From the NCBI GenBank assembly GCA_038093975.1, contig JBBPTG010000290.1:1-28710 (forward strand): a stretch of DNA of 28,710 nucleotides, given 5' to 3'. The notes under the pieces were generated by a model. It worked only from the letters and a program-made list of their open reading frames with translations, was not told where the DNA came from and did not search any database. The DNA is from Chalciporus piperatus (Eukaryota; Basidiomycota; Agaricomycetes; Boletales; Boletaceae). Both the position numbers and the translations under genes were made by a program. Positions 1 to 10,284 of the stretch are shown here, one piece after another; the first letter of the stretch is position 1; the number at the start of each line of letters is the position of its first letter.

Positions 1-100
1 AGTCACCTCAGTAATCCAGTCACCTCAGTAATCCAGTCACCCAGTCACCTCAATAATCCAGTCACCCAGTAATCCAGTCACCCAGTCCCAATTACTAGTT
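1..100. repeat. Minisatellite, minus-orientation block
   Basis: Tandem copies of a short unit around 'agtcacctcagtaatcc'. Read on the other strand this is the 'gactggattactgaggt' unit that fills 1935-2790, so the same minisatellite occurs in both orientations on either side of 110-1930. The block runs off the window start. No coding potential is seen. Confidence 0.85.
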
Positions 101-261
101 CACTATATCTTATGATTAATTCACACCTTATGACAGTTCAGAAAATGCGAAATATATTATGTCTAACTATTACATGTATTGTGGTACAATAGTTACTAGT
201 TAATGAAGTGCCATGCAACACGAGCAGCTATGTACGAGGTGAGTAGGTGTGTTAGTCAACA

Positions 262-1040
262 AATAAACATGAACCTCTGAAGCCAGCGGGGCTGTTGAGC
301 CCGCGCCGGCCATGTGTTGGTGTCGAGGTTGAAGGTGGGAGGTGGTGGGGGGGAGACAACCCAAGCGGCTGTCGTTGAAGTGAGTGGATGAGGTGATGGG
401 TGAGGAAACACGAACCTCGTGATGCCGGCGGGGCTGCTGAGCCCACGCCGGCCATTTTTTACGATCGAGTTTGAGGGAGCGAGGTGGTGGGGGGGAGACA
501 GCCCGAGCGGCTCTGTACGAGGTGAGAGAGGATGGTGGTGGGTGAGGAAAAACACACCATGTGCTGCCGGCGGGGCTGTTGAGCCCACGCCGGCCATCGA
601 GTTCGAGGTCGAGGTTGTTTGAGGGTTTGGAGGTGGTGGTGGTTCGTACAGCCCGAGCGGCTCTGTACGAGATGAGAGGTGGTGGTGGTGGGTGAGGAAG
701 AACACACCGTGTGCTGCCGGCGGGGCTGTTGAGCCCTCGCCGGCCGCGTTTTCGCGTTTTCGTCGTTTTCGTGTCGAGAGTGGTGTGGTAGGTGGTAGTG
801 GGCCGAGCAGTGCAAGCGGCTGTTTGCGGGGTGAGCGGGTGGCTTATCACTCACCTCGTGAAGCCGGCGGGGCTGTTGAGCCCACGCTGGCCGCGTTTTC
901 GCATTTTCGTCGTTTTCGTGTCGAGAGTGAGGTGGTAGGTGGCAGCAGGCTGTTTGCGAGGTGAGCGGATGTGGTGGTGAGCGAGTTTTCACTCACCTGG
1001 CGATGCCGGCGGGGCTTTTGAGCACTCGCCGGCCGTTTTG
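262..1040. repeat. GC-rich ~145 bp tandem repeat with a hairpin in each unit
   Basis: Six diverged units spaced about 140-150 bp. Each contains a near-identical inverted repeat near 280, 421, 563, 713, 861 and 1001: outer arms GCCGGCG/CGCCGGC, inner arms GGGCT/AGCCC and a 4-nt loop (GTTG in most units). Between the hairpins lie G-rich stretches such as 'gaggtggtgggggg' and a repeated 'gagcggctctgtacgag' segment. Frames on both strands stay open because of composition, but the peptides are repetitive and lack a stable frame, so I treat the block as noncoding. Confidence 0.85.
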
Positions 1041-1143
1041 CTGTTGTTGAGGTGGTGTAGTGGTGAGAGAGAGTCGAAGAGGTGGCGCGGCAAATTCAAC
1101 ATGGTCACGTGACTTTTTCGCGCGGATTTTTTTGTCAAGTCCG

Positions 1144-1862
1144 AGCATTAGGGAAATGTAGCTACACTTTATTAGGATCTCCTACACTAGATAGCTACCA
1201 TATTTTTTGTACACTTGTGTATGCTTTTTTGTACACTTTCAATAGGTTTGATCTCCACATATTTTGCTACACTTTTAACTACACACTTACTGCGCTTTTT
1301 GTACACTTTTGCTACACTCTAACCTAATACACTTTCCCACACTTGTAATTACACATTTACTACGCTTTTTTGTACACTTTTGCTACACTCAATCTAGCTA
1401 CACTTTCCTACACATTTGATTCAAGTTTTACTACGCTTTTTTGTTACACTTTGCTACACTCAATCACTACACTTGTAACTACACTTTTAGTACGCTTTTT
1501 TGTCCACTTTAGCTACACTCTATCACTACACACTTTCCCACACATTTCACTACACTTTTACTACGCTTTTTTTACACTTTTGCTACACTCAATCTAGCTA
1601 TACTTTCCCACACTCTTGACTACACTTTTACTACGCTTTTTTGTACACTTTAGCTACACTCAATCTAGCTACACTTTCCCACACTTTTACTACACTTTTA
1701 CTACACTTTTTTTGTACACTTTGCTCACTCAATCTAGCCATACTTTCCCACACTTGTAACTACACTTTTACTACGCTTTTTTGTACACTTCACTACACTC
1801 AATCCTAATACCCTTTCCCACATTGTTAACTACACTTTTAGTACACATTTTTGTGGACTTTA
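1144..1862. repeat. T-rich ~70 bp satellite
   Basis: About ten imperfect copies of a ~70 bp unit containing 'ctacgcttttttgtacac', 'gctacactcaatctagc' and 'tttcccacacttgtaac'. The 'acgctttttt' landmark recurs near 1290, 1361, 1431, 1491, 1560, 1631, 1701, 1771 and 1840. A short array of the same unit lies in opposite orientation at about 10285-10425. Confidence 0.85.
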
Positions 1863-1934
1863 GCTATAATCCATCCTATGAATGATTATAAAATGTCACT
1901 AATTAGAATGACTCTATTAGATGACTGAATAGTA

Positions 1935-2790
1935 CTGGAGTGATTGGGTGAGCTGAGGGCTGGGTAACTGGATAACTGGTATGACTGGTGTGACTGAAGT
2001 GACTGGTTTACTGGACCACAGGGTGACTGGATTACTGGAGTGACTGGATTACTGAGGTGACTGGATTACTGGAGTGACTTGTGTGACTTGTGTGACTTGT
2101 GTGACTGGAGTGACTGGATTACTGGACCACTGAGTGACTAGATTACTGGAATACTGGAATACTGGATGGCTGGAGTAATGAGACAACTGGATTGCTGGAT
2201 AACTAGGGCACTGGGCTACTAGGCTGCTGAGATGACTACATGACTGGGAAACTGGGCTACTAGGCTACTGAGATAACTGGATGACTGGAACACTGGGCTA
2301 CTGAGCTACTGAGACTACTGAAGTGACTGGATGATTGGATGACTGGGCTGCTGGGTTACTGGAACTACTAGATGACTGAATGACTGAATGACTGGGCTAC
2401 TGAGACTACTGAAGTAACTGGATGACTTGATGACTGGGCTGCTGGGTTACTGGAACTACTGGATAACTGGAACACTTGGCCACTGGACTAATGAGACCAC
2501 TGGAATGACTGAATGACTGGATGACTGAGCTACTGGGACTACTGAAATGACTGGATGACTGGATGACTGGGCTGCTGGATGACTGAGACTACTGAGACTA
2601 CTGGATGACTGAATGACTGAGCTACTGAAGCTACTGAAATGACTGGATGACTGGGCCACTAGGCCACTGGGTTACTCAGACTACTGAAACTACTTGATGA
2701 CTGGGTGACTAGGTTACTGAAACTACTGAAACGACTGAAATTACTTGTTACTGGGCCACTGGACTACTGATTTAACTGATCCAGTCATTC
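1935..2790. repeat. 'gactggat' minisatellite
   Basis: A long degenerate array of units such as 'gactggatgactgggctac' and 'gactggattactggagt'. It matches the array at 1-100 in inverse orientation. Open frames across it encode only serine-rich repeats and are not taken as genes. Confidence 0.85.
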
Positions 2791-3654
2791 CAGTAACTTC
2801 AGACTTTTTGCAGTCTTGCTGATGAGGCCTGGGGGAGGCGAGACGAGCGGCTGGAGGGACGAGGGGACGAATGTCAGCGAAGAACTTGAACGCGCGTCCT
2901 CTCACTGTTTTGCAGCTCTGCCAACACACAACTGCCGGCGCAGGGGCTCTCTGGGATCGACAGGAACTGGAACAAGTAACAGGCTTCAAAGCCTCACGAC
3001 TTGGATCGAAAACGACTCGACGACGACGTCGATACGCTCCGTGAGAAGAAACAGAAGCGAGACGGTGACACCGCCACCGACACGGTCGCCGTCACCCACG
3101 TGACGAGCCCGGGCTCCCCTGCCGAGCGTGACGCCGACCGTCTTTTCGTCGAGAGAAGATAGCATCAGCAAATCTCCTATTTAGGGACAGAACCACAGCC
3201 ACCACAGCTGCGCCACAGCCGCCGGCCATTTTTTTCAGCCATGCCACAGCCATGCCACAGCCGCAAGCCCAAATCACACAAGTACAGGCCTCCTACAGTA
3301 CATCAGCAAACTTGTATTTCGCAATTGTAAAAGCCTTTAGTCCCTAATACACCAAAAATGCGTACATAGTACTGTATATTCTATAGTAAAACCAAGTAAA
3401 ATGAATGGTGCTAACTATTAGTCTAAAATGCTAATGAAGTGTAGCTCTCATTTTCCTAATGCCTTGAGACTTTGAGAATTTTCACGCGCGAACACGTCAC
3501 GTGACCTTGGTTGGTACTACATTCTCGCTTTCTCTGTCTCATTACTTACTACACTACTCACTACTCGCTCACTGGCCTCATTCTCACTTCACACCACAAA
3601 GCAAAATACATATGGTGAGTAGTGCTAATATGTACAGGGATCGAGAGTGCCAGG
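2791..3654. other. Intergenic segment, no convincing gene
   Basis: Non-satellite DNA between two minisatellites. Short open frames on both strands at 2816-3103 and 2741-3277 overlap each other, and neither gives a recognisable protein. Bases 3191-3270 carry a small 'ccacagcc' repeat. A 'gtcacgtgacc' E-box-like palindrome lies near 3496, and a similar one occurs near 1105. I see no other feature. Confidence 0.5.
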
Positions 3655-4625
3655 GAAGGGGCACGACAACGACAACGCGAGGAAAAACACGACAGAACAA
3701 ACCCGACGAGACGACAACGAGTGGACGCAAGAGGACGAGTGGGCGGACGGACGGACGTATGGATGGACGAACGGACGAGTGGACAAATCGACGAGGAGAC
3801 GAGCAAACGAGCGGACGACAAGACGAGCGGACGAGGACAACGACGAACGACGAGACGACGACTGGATGACGACGGGATGACGACGGGATGGACGCTGGAC
3901 AACGGACGATAAGACGAGGGGGACAACGGGACAGAGAGGATGCGATAACGACGGATGACGGGACGACGATGCGACGGGACACGACAGGACGATGCGACAG
4001 GACGCAACAGGACGCAACAGGACGACGATGCGACAGGATGCGACACGACGCGACACGACGATGATGTGACAGGACGCGACGGGACGACGAGGGCGACGAT
4101 GCGATGGGACACGACGGGACGACAATGGCGACGACGAATGACAAGACGACGACGATGGACGACGCAACGATGACTGGATGACGACGGGACGCGACAGGAC
4201 GACAATGCGACAGGACGGGACGGGACGACAATGCGACAGGACGGGACGGGACGACAATGCGACAGGACGGGACGGGACGACAATGCGACAATGCGACGGG
4301 ACGACAATGCGACGGGACGACAATGCGACGCGATGCGACGGGACGACAATGCGACACAATGCGACGGGACGACGAGGGCGACGATGCGATGGGACACGAC
4401 GGGACGACAATGGCGACAATGAATGACAAGACGACGACAATGGACGACGCAACGACAACGAGACAACGACTGGATGACGCGGGATGGACACTGGATGCTG
4501 AACAACGGACGATAAGACAAGGGGGACAATGGGACGAAGAGGATGCGATAACGACAGATGACGGGATGACGATGCGATGGGACAACGAGATACTAACGAT
4601 GGACAATGATGGGACAATGCACCTG
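3655..4625. repeat. 'gacgac' minisatellite with higher-order repeats
   Basis: Purine-rich tandem DNA based on 'gacgacaatgcgacaggacggg'. Longer segments are themselves duplicated: about 4081-4181 recurs at 4366-4480, and 3889-3965 recurs at 4480-4566. The array lacks stops in most frames on both strands, giving long spurious frames (up to about 350 codons of Ser/Val/Pro/Arg on the minus strand). I regard these as composition artefacts. Confidence 0.85.
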
Positions 4626-4636
4626 GGACCAGGCCC

Positions 4637-4654
4637 TCCCTCTCTCTCTCTCTC
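4637..4654. repeat. CT microsatellite
   Basis: A short run of 'ctctctct' at the edge of the purine-rich minisatellite. Confidence 0.7.
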
Positions 4655-4808
4655 GGATGCTGGGTACCCTTTGTATTAGATACCATTGATATGGAATAAA
4701 TATATTTTTTCTACTACTCCGAGTCATGAACATGCAAAGAAAAGTTCCTAGCAGGTACAGAGGCTGGTCGAAATTTCATGTCTGTATAGTGTACACAGAA
4801 TCAAGACT

Positions 4809-4904
4809 CTGCACAGTGCTGTGGCTATGCTGCACAGAGGGGGACCTTTCTGTCATGCTGTGACAGGTGTAACATGCTGTGCAGAGCGGCACAGCACTGT
4901 GCAG
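4809..4904. repeat. Short palindromic hairpin element
   Basis: Inverted arms begin with CTGCACAGTGCTGTG at 4809-4823 and end with its exact reverse complement at 4890-4904. Homology continues imperfectly inward ('gctgcacag' against 'ctgtgcaga'). The whole ~96 bp could fold into one stem-loop. It resembles a tiny foldback or MITE-like element, but I see no target duplication. Confidence 0.55.
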
Positions 4905-4925
4905 CTCCCTGATGATTTGCTGATG

Positions 4926-5360
4926 TATGCTCATTTTATTATATTACCATGATTATCATATGTTTTGATGCATATAGCATTGGAATGGAGGTCAAGTTAA
5001 GTAAGATACAAGCAAATATGTAATCTCAGCAGTGCAACTTAACATGTGTATTTGAATAGAGTGTGTCTCAATCAGTCATTTCATCAGTTTACTTCAATAT
5101 TCAGAAAGAAAGTCAAATAAGGTCGGAAAAATTTGTAACAAATCAGGAAAAATAGTGGTAGATGACCATATATAGGTCATTATTTATAACCAGTTATAAC
5201 CAGTTTGTGTACAGTTTTGTAAAATTTTAGAAGTGACAAAACTGTAACTGAAACTGGACGTAACCAGTTATGATTTATCACGAGACTTTAGTTACATTCA
5301 GTTACAGTTCAGTTAAGTTTCAGTTATTTTCCAGTTATGTAACTGGACTTTTAAACACTA
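4926..5360. mobile_element. Truncated hAT-like MITE (right 435 bp)
   Basis: Nearly identical to 8040-8474, the right part of the complete MITE at 7786-8474, and ending with the same terminus (GGACTTTTAAACACTA). The left part and left terminal repeat are missing, and homology stops abruptly at 4926. Both homologous stretches are 435 bp long. It directly abuts the 5' flank of the Harbinger Myb/SANT gene. Confidence 0.8.
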
Positions 5361-5488
5361 AGTGCACGGCAACTAGGTTTGTCGGATTTCGGATATTTCT
5401 GCGCGCGCGAGCGGCGGCTGCGTAACTTGACCAAGTCTTTACAACAGTTTACATAACTCATTACATCCACTGCTGTAATCCACTCCAC

Positions 5489-6464
5489 ATGAGTGATCAT
5501 ACCCCAAGTTCAATTTCTATTGATCCTCAGCTTCTCTTGGAAAGCCAAGGTCCCCAAAAAACCAAGAAAACTATTTGGTCACCCGCTGCTGATGGGCTCC
5601 TCGTTGACTCTCTCTTGGCTTCCAAGCAAAACGGCCTTCAATCTGACTCTGGCTTCAAGGAGATGGTCTATTTGGCAGCAGTGCAAGCGCTCAAGGGTAG
5701 TGAGGAGACCAGTGGAGGAGCAGTGAAGTCTGTGCAGGCTGTGAAAAATCGGTGGAATATGGTGCGTAATCGCTGACTGGGCCTCTTCCAAGCCATGCTA
5801 ACATGATGTTCAGCTGAAAAAGGATTTCAAGAAGGTTCGTGGCCTTCGTGAAGCATTCAGATTTGGCTGGGATGAAAGCCTCCAGCTTGTCATTGCACCT
5901 GAGAATGTTTGGAAGACATACTTGGAGGTACACTCTCTATATGATATTGGTGAACTCACACTTGATTTATCATGACTGGTAGAATCACCCAAGTGCCAAG
6001 AAGTGGAAGACAACTCCCTTTCCTCTTTACAACAAGATTCACTCACTCATTCATGGCGTATTCGCAACCGGTGAGGGACAATTCAATCCTGCCTCTGCCA
6101 ATCCTGGCCTTGCTGACGATGAGCCAGTGATGCAAGCTGAGTCGACTGATGTTGAGAGGATCACTTCTGATGAGGTATGTGATATTTGAGGGTTAGCTAT
6201 GACAATATAATCAGTCTCTAGGACTCTATGATCACTCCTGCTCATGGCAAGAGGATGATTGTTGGACGCAAATGTGCTCCATCAGAGACTCCTCAGAGCT
6301 CGACTCAAAAGCGTTTTCATGGCCGAAACTCAGGTACGGAGGCCATGTTCTCTGTGGCGAGTGCCCTCGAGTCTCTTCAGACTGCATTCTTGGAGCCTCA
6401 AGCTTCTGGTTCAGATGCTGGTGCCTTGACCTCTACTGCAGCGATGACATCTCCTGCTCGCTGA
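5489..6464 (+). CDS. PIF/Harbinger Myb/SANT-like DNA-binding protein
   Basis: Second protein of a PIF/Harbinger transposon, expected to bind the element's ends and help the transposase. Four exons fit: 5489-5761, 5814-5927, 5983-6174 and 6222-6464. The three introns are 47-55 nt with GT-AG ends, and the first has a CTAAC branch site. The product is 273 aa. Residues about 28-165 match the Myb/SANT-like domain: TIWSPAADGLL, AVKNRWNMLKKDF, the FGWDE block, ENVWKTYLE, then NHPSAKKWKTTPFPLYNKI. The start is the first ATG before the domain. The TGA at 6462-6464 may be a mutated CGA, because the same frame continues past the adjacent solo LTR (6473-6939) for another ~50 codons to 7104. The domain call is firm. 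Whether the protein is functional is unknown. Confidence 0.8.
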
Positions 6465-6472
6465 GAAGCTGC

Positions 6473-6939
6473 TGTTACGAACGCTCCATTCCTTATCCTA
6501 ATCATGCCTGCATTCCCCTAGGTTTCTCTTCGTTTCTTGGACTTAGTCGTTTCACTTTCTCTTTTGTTATCTTATCTTATCACATCACATGACTTACTTA
6601 CATAAGCTAGGTCTAGACCTTCGCTTACTAACTGATGACTCACCGCTCACTCGTCAGCATCAGTCAGCATTACTCATCATATGACTCACGCTTACTCATT
6701 CCGCAGTAGAGCTAGTTACGCCATTGGCTAGTAGTCAGTATGAGTCATACCCAGTCACCTACGATAAGGTTTAGCCACAACATGTACAAACATTGACAAT
6801 AGTATATAAACCCAGGTCGACAAGCACTGGACTCCCCAGTCTTGTTCTCCTGGAGTTTCCTCATCGAACCTCAGCCAAGTACATTGGCTCGCTATTGTCT
6901 AGTGTGAGTCTTAGCTCTTAGTTGAGTTGAGTCGTTTCA
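6473..6939 (+). mobile_element. Solo LTR, family A
   Basis: Starts TGTTACGAACGC and ends GTCGTTTCA, with an exact 5-bp target duplication gctgc at 6468-6472 and 6940-6944. A TATA box (TATATAAA) lies at 6803-6810 and several TGACTCA/TGAGTCA sites lie upstream of it. There is no internal coding region, so this is a recombined single LTR. It is related to the minus-strand copy at 11024-11567. It lies 8 bases past the stop of the Myb/SANT gene and separates it from its apparent original C-terminus. Confidence 0.88.
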
Positions 6940-6944
6940 GCTGC

Positions 6945-7104
6945 CATCAAGCTTATTGAGGAGGATGATGATCTATCTGAGGATGAGACTGTTAGGGCCA
7001 TTTTTCTTTTTGCTCGCCAGTCTGCCATTGCTGGAGCCTATTTGGCAATTCACAACAAGGCTAGGCGTACTCGCTTCATTCAACATGAACTTGAAATTAG
7101 CTAG
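6945..7104 (+). pseudogene. Separated C-terminal part of the Harbinger Myb/SANT protein
   Basis: If the solo LTR and one target copy are removed, the frame of exon 4 continues here, interrupted only by the TGA at 6462. It encodes about 52 acidic then basic residues (AIKLIEEDDDLSEDE, later NKARRTRFIQHELE) and ends at TAG 7102-7104. I infer that this was the original end of the protein, from frame continuity and composition. The stop overlaps the transposase stop on the other strand (7101-7103). Confidence 0.6.
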
Positions 7105-9104
7105 TTCTCTTCCAAATATCTTTGATAGTCTTCCCACATCTCCATGGCACTTCTATCTCTTTTTTTGCTTGCTCGCCTTGACTCAACCACAGTCACTTCT
7201 CCTCCTAAAATCCCCTCCTGCAAAGAATTATGTTGATTGGCATTATCCTGAGTTCTTGGCTGTGGGAGATCATCTTGATTATGAATGCGAATAAAGTTGT
7301 GAAGGCAGGGACCATTTGAGCTTGAGTATGTAAGTTGTACTCGGGCAAGGCAACAATGAGTTTGAATCAGTGTTTGAGAACACCAAAGATACATTCCACA
7401 ACGTTGCGTGCGCTAGCTTGACGAAGATTGAACAGCTCCCGATAGTTTTGAGGCCTAATTATCCATGAGTCAATCATAAGAAAAGCTAAATTAAAAACAC
7501 ATACTTTTGATTGGATGCAGCCCATTCCTTCAGATGATATCGAACCCCATGATAAGGAACAAGAAGCACATCACAAAGGGGGAACCCAGCATCTGCCAGA
7601 AAATATTTATCCTCTGAAACTCCAAAATCTCGCCGACGAGCCTCGGTGAAGATATGCCCATCAGATGCACTTCCTTCCCATCCACTCAAGACATAGAGAA
7701 ATCTCAAGTCTTGAGAACATGCCGCAAGGACATTCTGGGAGAGGTGACCTTTACGGTTGCAATAGCGAGCAACATCCTCCTTTAGTAGTGTTTAAAAGTC
7801 CAGTTAAGTTAAGTTTTTGTACCTCTTTTGACAAAACTGTAACTGTAACTGGTTATCAATTTTGGCAAAATCAGTTTAACTGAACTGAAACTCTACATAA
7901 CTGTCATATCAGTTATGGTCCAGTTTGTGACCGGTTTGTGACCGGTTTTTTGTAATAACTGGACAAACATTAGAAAGCCCTGATTCGTAGCTTTAAAATG
8001 ACCCCTGGATCATGTGATTTGGTTCAGTCCTTGTGAAGATATGCTCATTTTATTATATTACCATGATTATCATATGTTTTGGTGGATATAGCATTGGAAG
8101 GGAGGTCAAGTTAAGTAAAATACAAGCAAATATGTAATCTCAGCAGTGCAAATTAACATGTGTATTTGAGTTGAGTGTGTCTCAATCAGTCATTTCATCA
8201 ATTTACTTCAATATTCAGAAAGAAAGTCAAATAAGGTCGGAAAAATTTGTACAAAGTCAGGAAAAATAGTGGTAGATGACCATATATAGGTTATTATTTA
8301 TAACCAGTTATAACCAGTTTGTGTACAGTTTTGTAAAATTTTGGAAGTGACAAAACTGTAACTGAAACTGGACGTAACCAGTTACAATTTTTCACCCGGT
8401 TTCAGTTATATTTCGCTCCAGTTAAGTTAAGTTTCGGTTTTTTTCCAGTTATGTAACTGGACTTTTAAACACTATCCTTTAGTATGAAGCTGTCAATGTG
8501 AGTTCCATCAATAGATTCAATACAATCTTTAAAATAAGGATAAAATGTGGAATTATTGCGAATCTCAGCAGCGAGAGGCATAGCAGCATCAGGAAGCTTG
8601 ACATAGGTGTTGTAAAGCGCAGGCGCTGTCAAGGCGTCAAGAACACCATGGATTGCTCTCCAAGAAAGTTCAGTAACAGAGTATGTGAGGCGTTAACACT
8701 TACTTGGAGATGGTGTTAGGACTCTGCTGAAATCCTTCTTCAAGATGACGCTGAGAAAGACCAGTCACAGCAAGATAAAGGAAAATTGCAAGGCGCTCCG
8801 AAGCAGAAACATAGCGTGTGGATCCAAAGCCTGTCTTAACCCTCAGCTCTGCTAGAAGCCTACGGAAGACATGCTTATTCATCCCCATTGCCTCGTAAAA
8901 CCGCCTCCGATGCCCTGCAATCAGTTCATCAACCCACACCTGACCAGTCAAAATCGAGTTGAACTTCCGACTTTTATCGTAATAGCGAGAATAGTATTGC
9001 AAGCAAGCAGAACCGGCTGTGATTGCAGTGGCGAGCACAAGCACTTTGCGCTTTTCATAAGGGAGGCGTGGTGAAGGGGCTGCAGCGTGGTGGACAATGG
9101 CCAT
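7101..9104 (-). pseudogene. PIF/Harbinger DDE transposase, disrupted
   Basis: HARBI1-like nuclease that would excise and insert the transposon. Exon 1 (9104-8704) holds the helical N-terminus (VSASERLAIFLYLAVTG, QHLEEGFQQSPNTIS-like end). A 46-nt intron (8703-8658) follows. Exon 2 (8657-8483 plus 7777-7505) holds the first catalytic Asp in SIDGTHI and the second in LADAGFPLCD. A 50-nt intron (7504-7455) leads to exon 3 with the catalytic Glu in NVVECIFGVLK. Three lesions are visible: a 689-bp hAT-type MITE between ILKE and DVARY, an in-frame TGA in the KH-R-FKL region (probably from CGA), and a small deletion and frameshift before LHNFIRIHNQDD. All three catalytic residues survive. No clear terminal inverted repeats were found for the whole element. 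Confidence 0.88.
7786..8474. mobile_element. hAT-type MITE, complete, in the Harbinger transposase gene
   Basis: 689 bp with inverted ends TAGTGTTTAAAAGTCCAGTTA and its complement, flanked by a perfect 8-bp duplication tcctttag (7778-7785 and 8475-8482). An 8-bp duplication with TAGTG-type ends points to the hAT superfamily. The interior is AT-rich, with many 'aactg/cagtt' subterminal motifs and no coding region. Removing the element with one duplication rejoins the transposase frame exactly. Confidence 0.92.
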
Positions 9105-9522
9105 GAAATGGTTGTGCTACAAGTATTCACTCTGGGGTTCAAATTTTACGACTTTCGCAAACCGTGGGAACTAGTTTGCAAACCTCTGAGTGCGAAGTGC
9201 TGGTTTGCACAAACCACTTTCCCACCCAAACCAGCCCTTCCTAACTACGTTTCTGAGCTGGGCCTTATCTTATCTTATCTTGTATAGGTTACAATCTACC
9301 ATTATGTAAGCCAGTCTAGCCTTTCACTTACATAATTTCTGCTACCAATGTAGTGGGTTTAATGTAGTGTGATACTGTTTGTAAAGGTTGGGTAGGGCTC
9401 TACCACTCATCCTCAAGATCACACAGACAAAGTGAACCATTATCAGATTCACCAGATAAAGTATAGAGTACAAAGTAGGGTAGAATGAGGACCGTCATAA
9501 GGACAGTTCTCTTTTTTTATCT
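9105..9522. other. Flank of the Harbinger element
   Basis: Upstream region of the minus-strand transposase gene. Bases 9140-9235 contain several short 'gtttgc/gcaaac' motifs (cgcaaaccg, agtttgcaaacc, ggtttgcacaaacc), possibly subterminal transposase-binding sites. Bases 9262-9285 hold a 'ttatc' run. Nothing else is recognisable before the LTR at 9523. Confidence 0.4.
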
Positions 9523-9949
9523 GTTATAATATTTAAAAACTTTTCAAACTTTTGCCTACAAAGGTATTCGAACACTGAACTTTGTCTACAAGTTAGGGGT
9601 CAAGTCAGATTCATCTTTATCCGCTCCGGTAGTCCCTGTAGCATTACATAAGCTATTACATAATCAGGTCATGTGACAAAGGTCCAGACTCAGATGAGTC
9701 AGCAATGATGTTATGGCCTAGACCCTAATCTGTGCCTGGTACCTTTTCTTATCATCGTTCCATTTAGCCAGTCATCTATCTTTTCCTTTGTACTTTCCTT
9801 ATTTGGCTGCTGGTCTGTGCGCACATCTCAATAGTATATAAGTAGCCCTGTACTTATCACAGACCCCAGTCTAATCCACTTGTTGCTTCACCACAATTAA
9901 GGTTTAGTGTGACCTTAGTCCCTGCTGTGTGATTGACTACGTTATAACA
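9523..9949 (+). mobile_element. LTR copy, family B, without a target duplication
   Basis: Strongly similar throughout to the solo LTR at 14778-15228. It starts TGTTATAATATTT, ends GTTATAACA and has a TATA box (TATATAAG) at 9835-9842. The flanking five bases differ (tatct against cttgg), so this is not a simple solo LTR. It could be the remaining LTR of a deleted element or a recombinant. Relative to the other copy it shows CpG decay, for example CACGTG to CATGTG and TGACGTCA to TGATGTTA. Confidence 0.8.
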
Positions 9950-10284
9950 CTTGGATTAGACTTAAACACACCGCCTGGACTCTAGGGCTAAAGAGTTGGT
10001 CAAGAAGACCATTGGTGTACGTGACACACAGGAGAACACAACTCCATCCACTACTGCATATATGGTCGTCCGCCATCTAAATACGGATAAAGTTGCTGTT
10101 CCCCATAGTGCACCATCAGGAAAAGTACCCTATGCCATATATGGCAATGGGTTACTATTTGTGCACATATGATGCACAAAGTGCTATATAGGCTACTATG
10201 GTGCCATTTGATGCTATATGAGTCTATTTCTGATGTACTAAAATTATCAAACTTGCATTTGAAAAACCTGTTAAAAGGGTAGCA
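9950..10284. other. Intergenic, unrecognised
   Basis: Follows the family-B LTR and may be a remnant of that element's internal leader. Around 10060-10210 it is rich in 'tgcac', 'atatatgg' and 'gctatat' words. No open frame of interest is seen. Confidence 0.35.

Noticed and set aside
200..992. Overlapping Pro/Ser/His-rich open frames on both strands
   Set aside because: They follow the ~145 bp repeat period and arise from GC-rich composition.
262..1862. CRISPR-like array of regularly spaced repeats
   Set aside because: The spacers are themselves repeats, the units are long and diverged, and the window is clearly eukaryotic.
3561..4686. Long minus-strand open frames of 320-350 codons rich in Ser, Val, Pro and Arg
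   Set aside because: They run through a simple minisatellite that is open in several frames at once and show no domain or splice structure.
5361..9290. Terminal inverted repeats and TWA target duplication of the Harbinger element
   Set aside because: I compared both flanks and found only weak similarity around 'gtttg' words, not enough to define ends.
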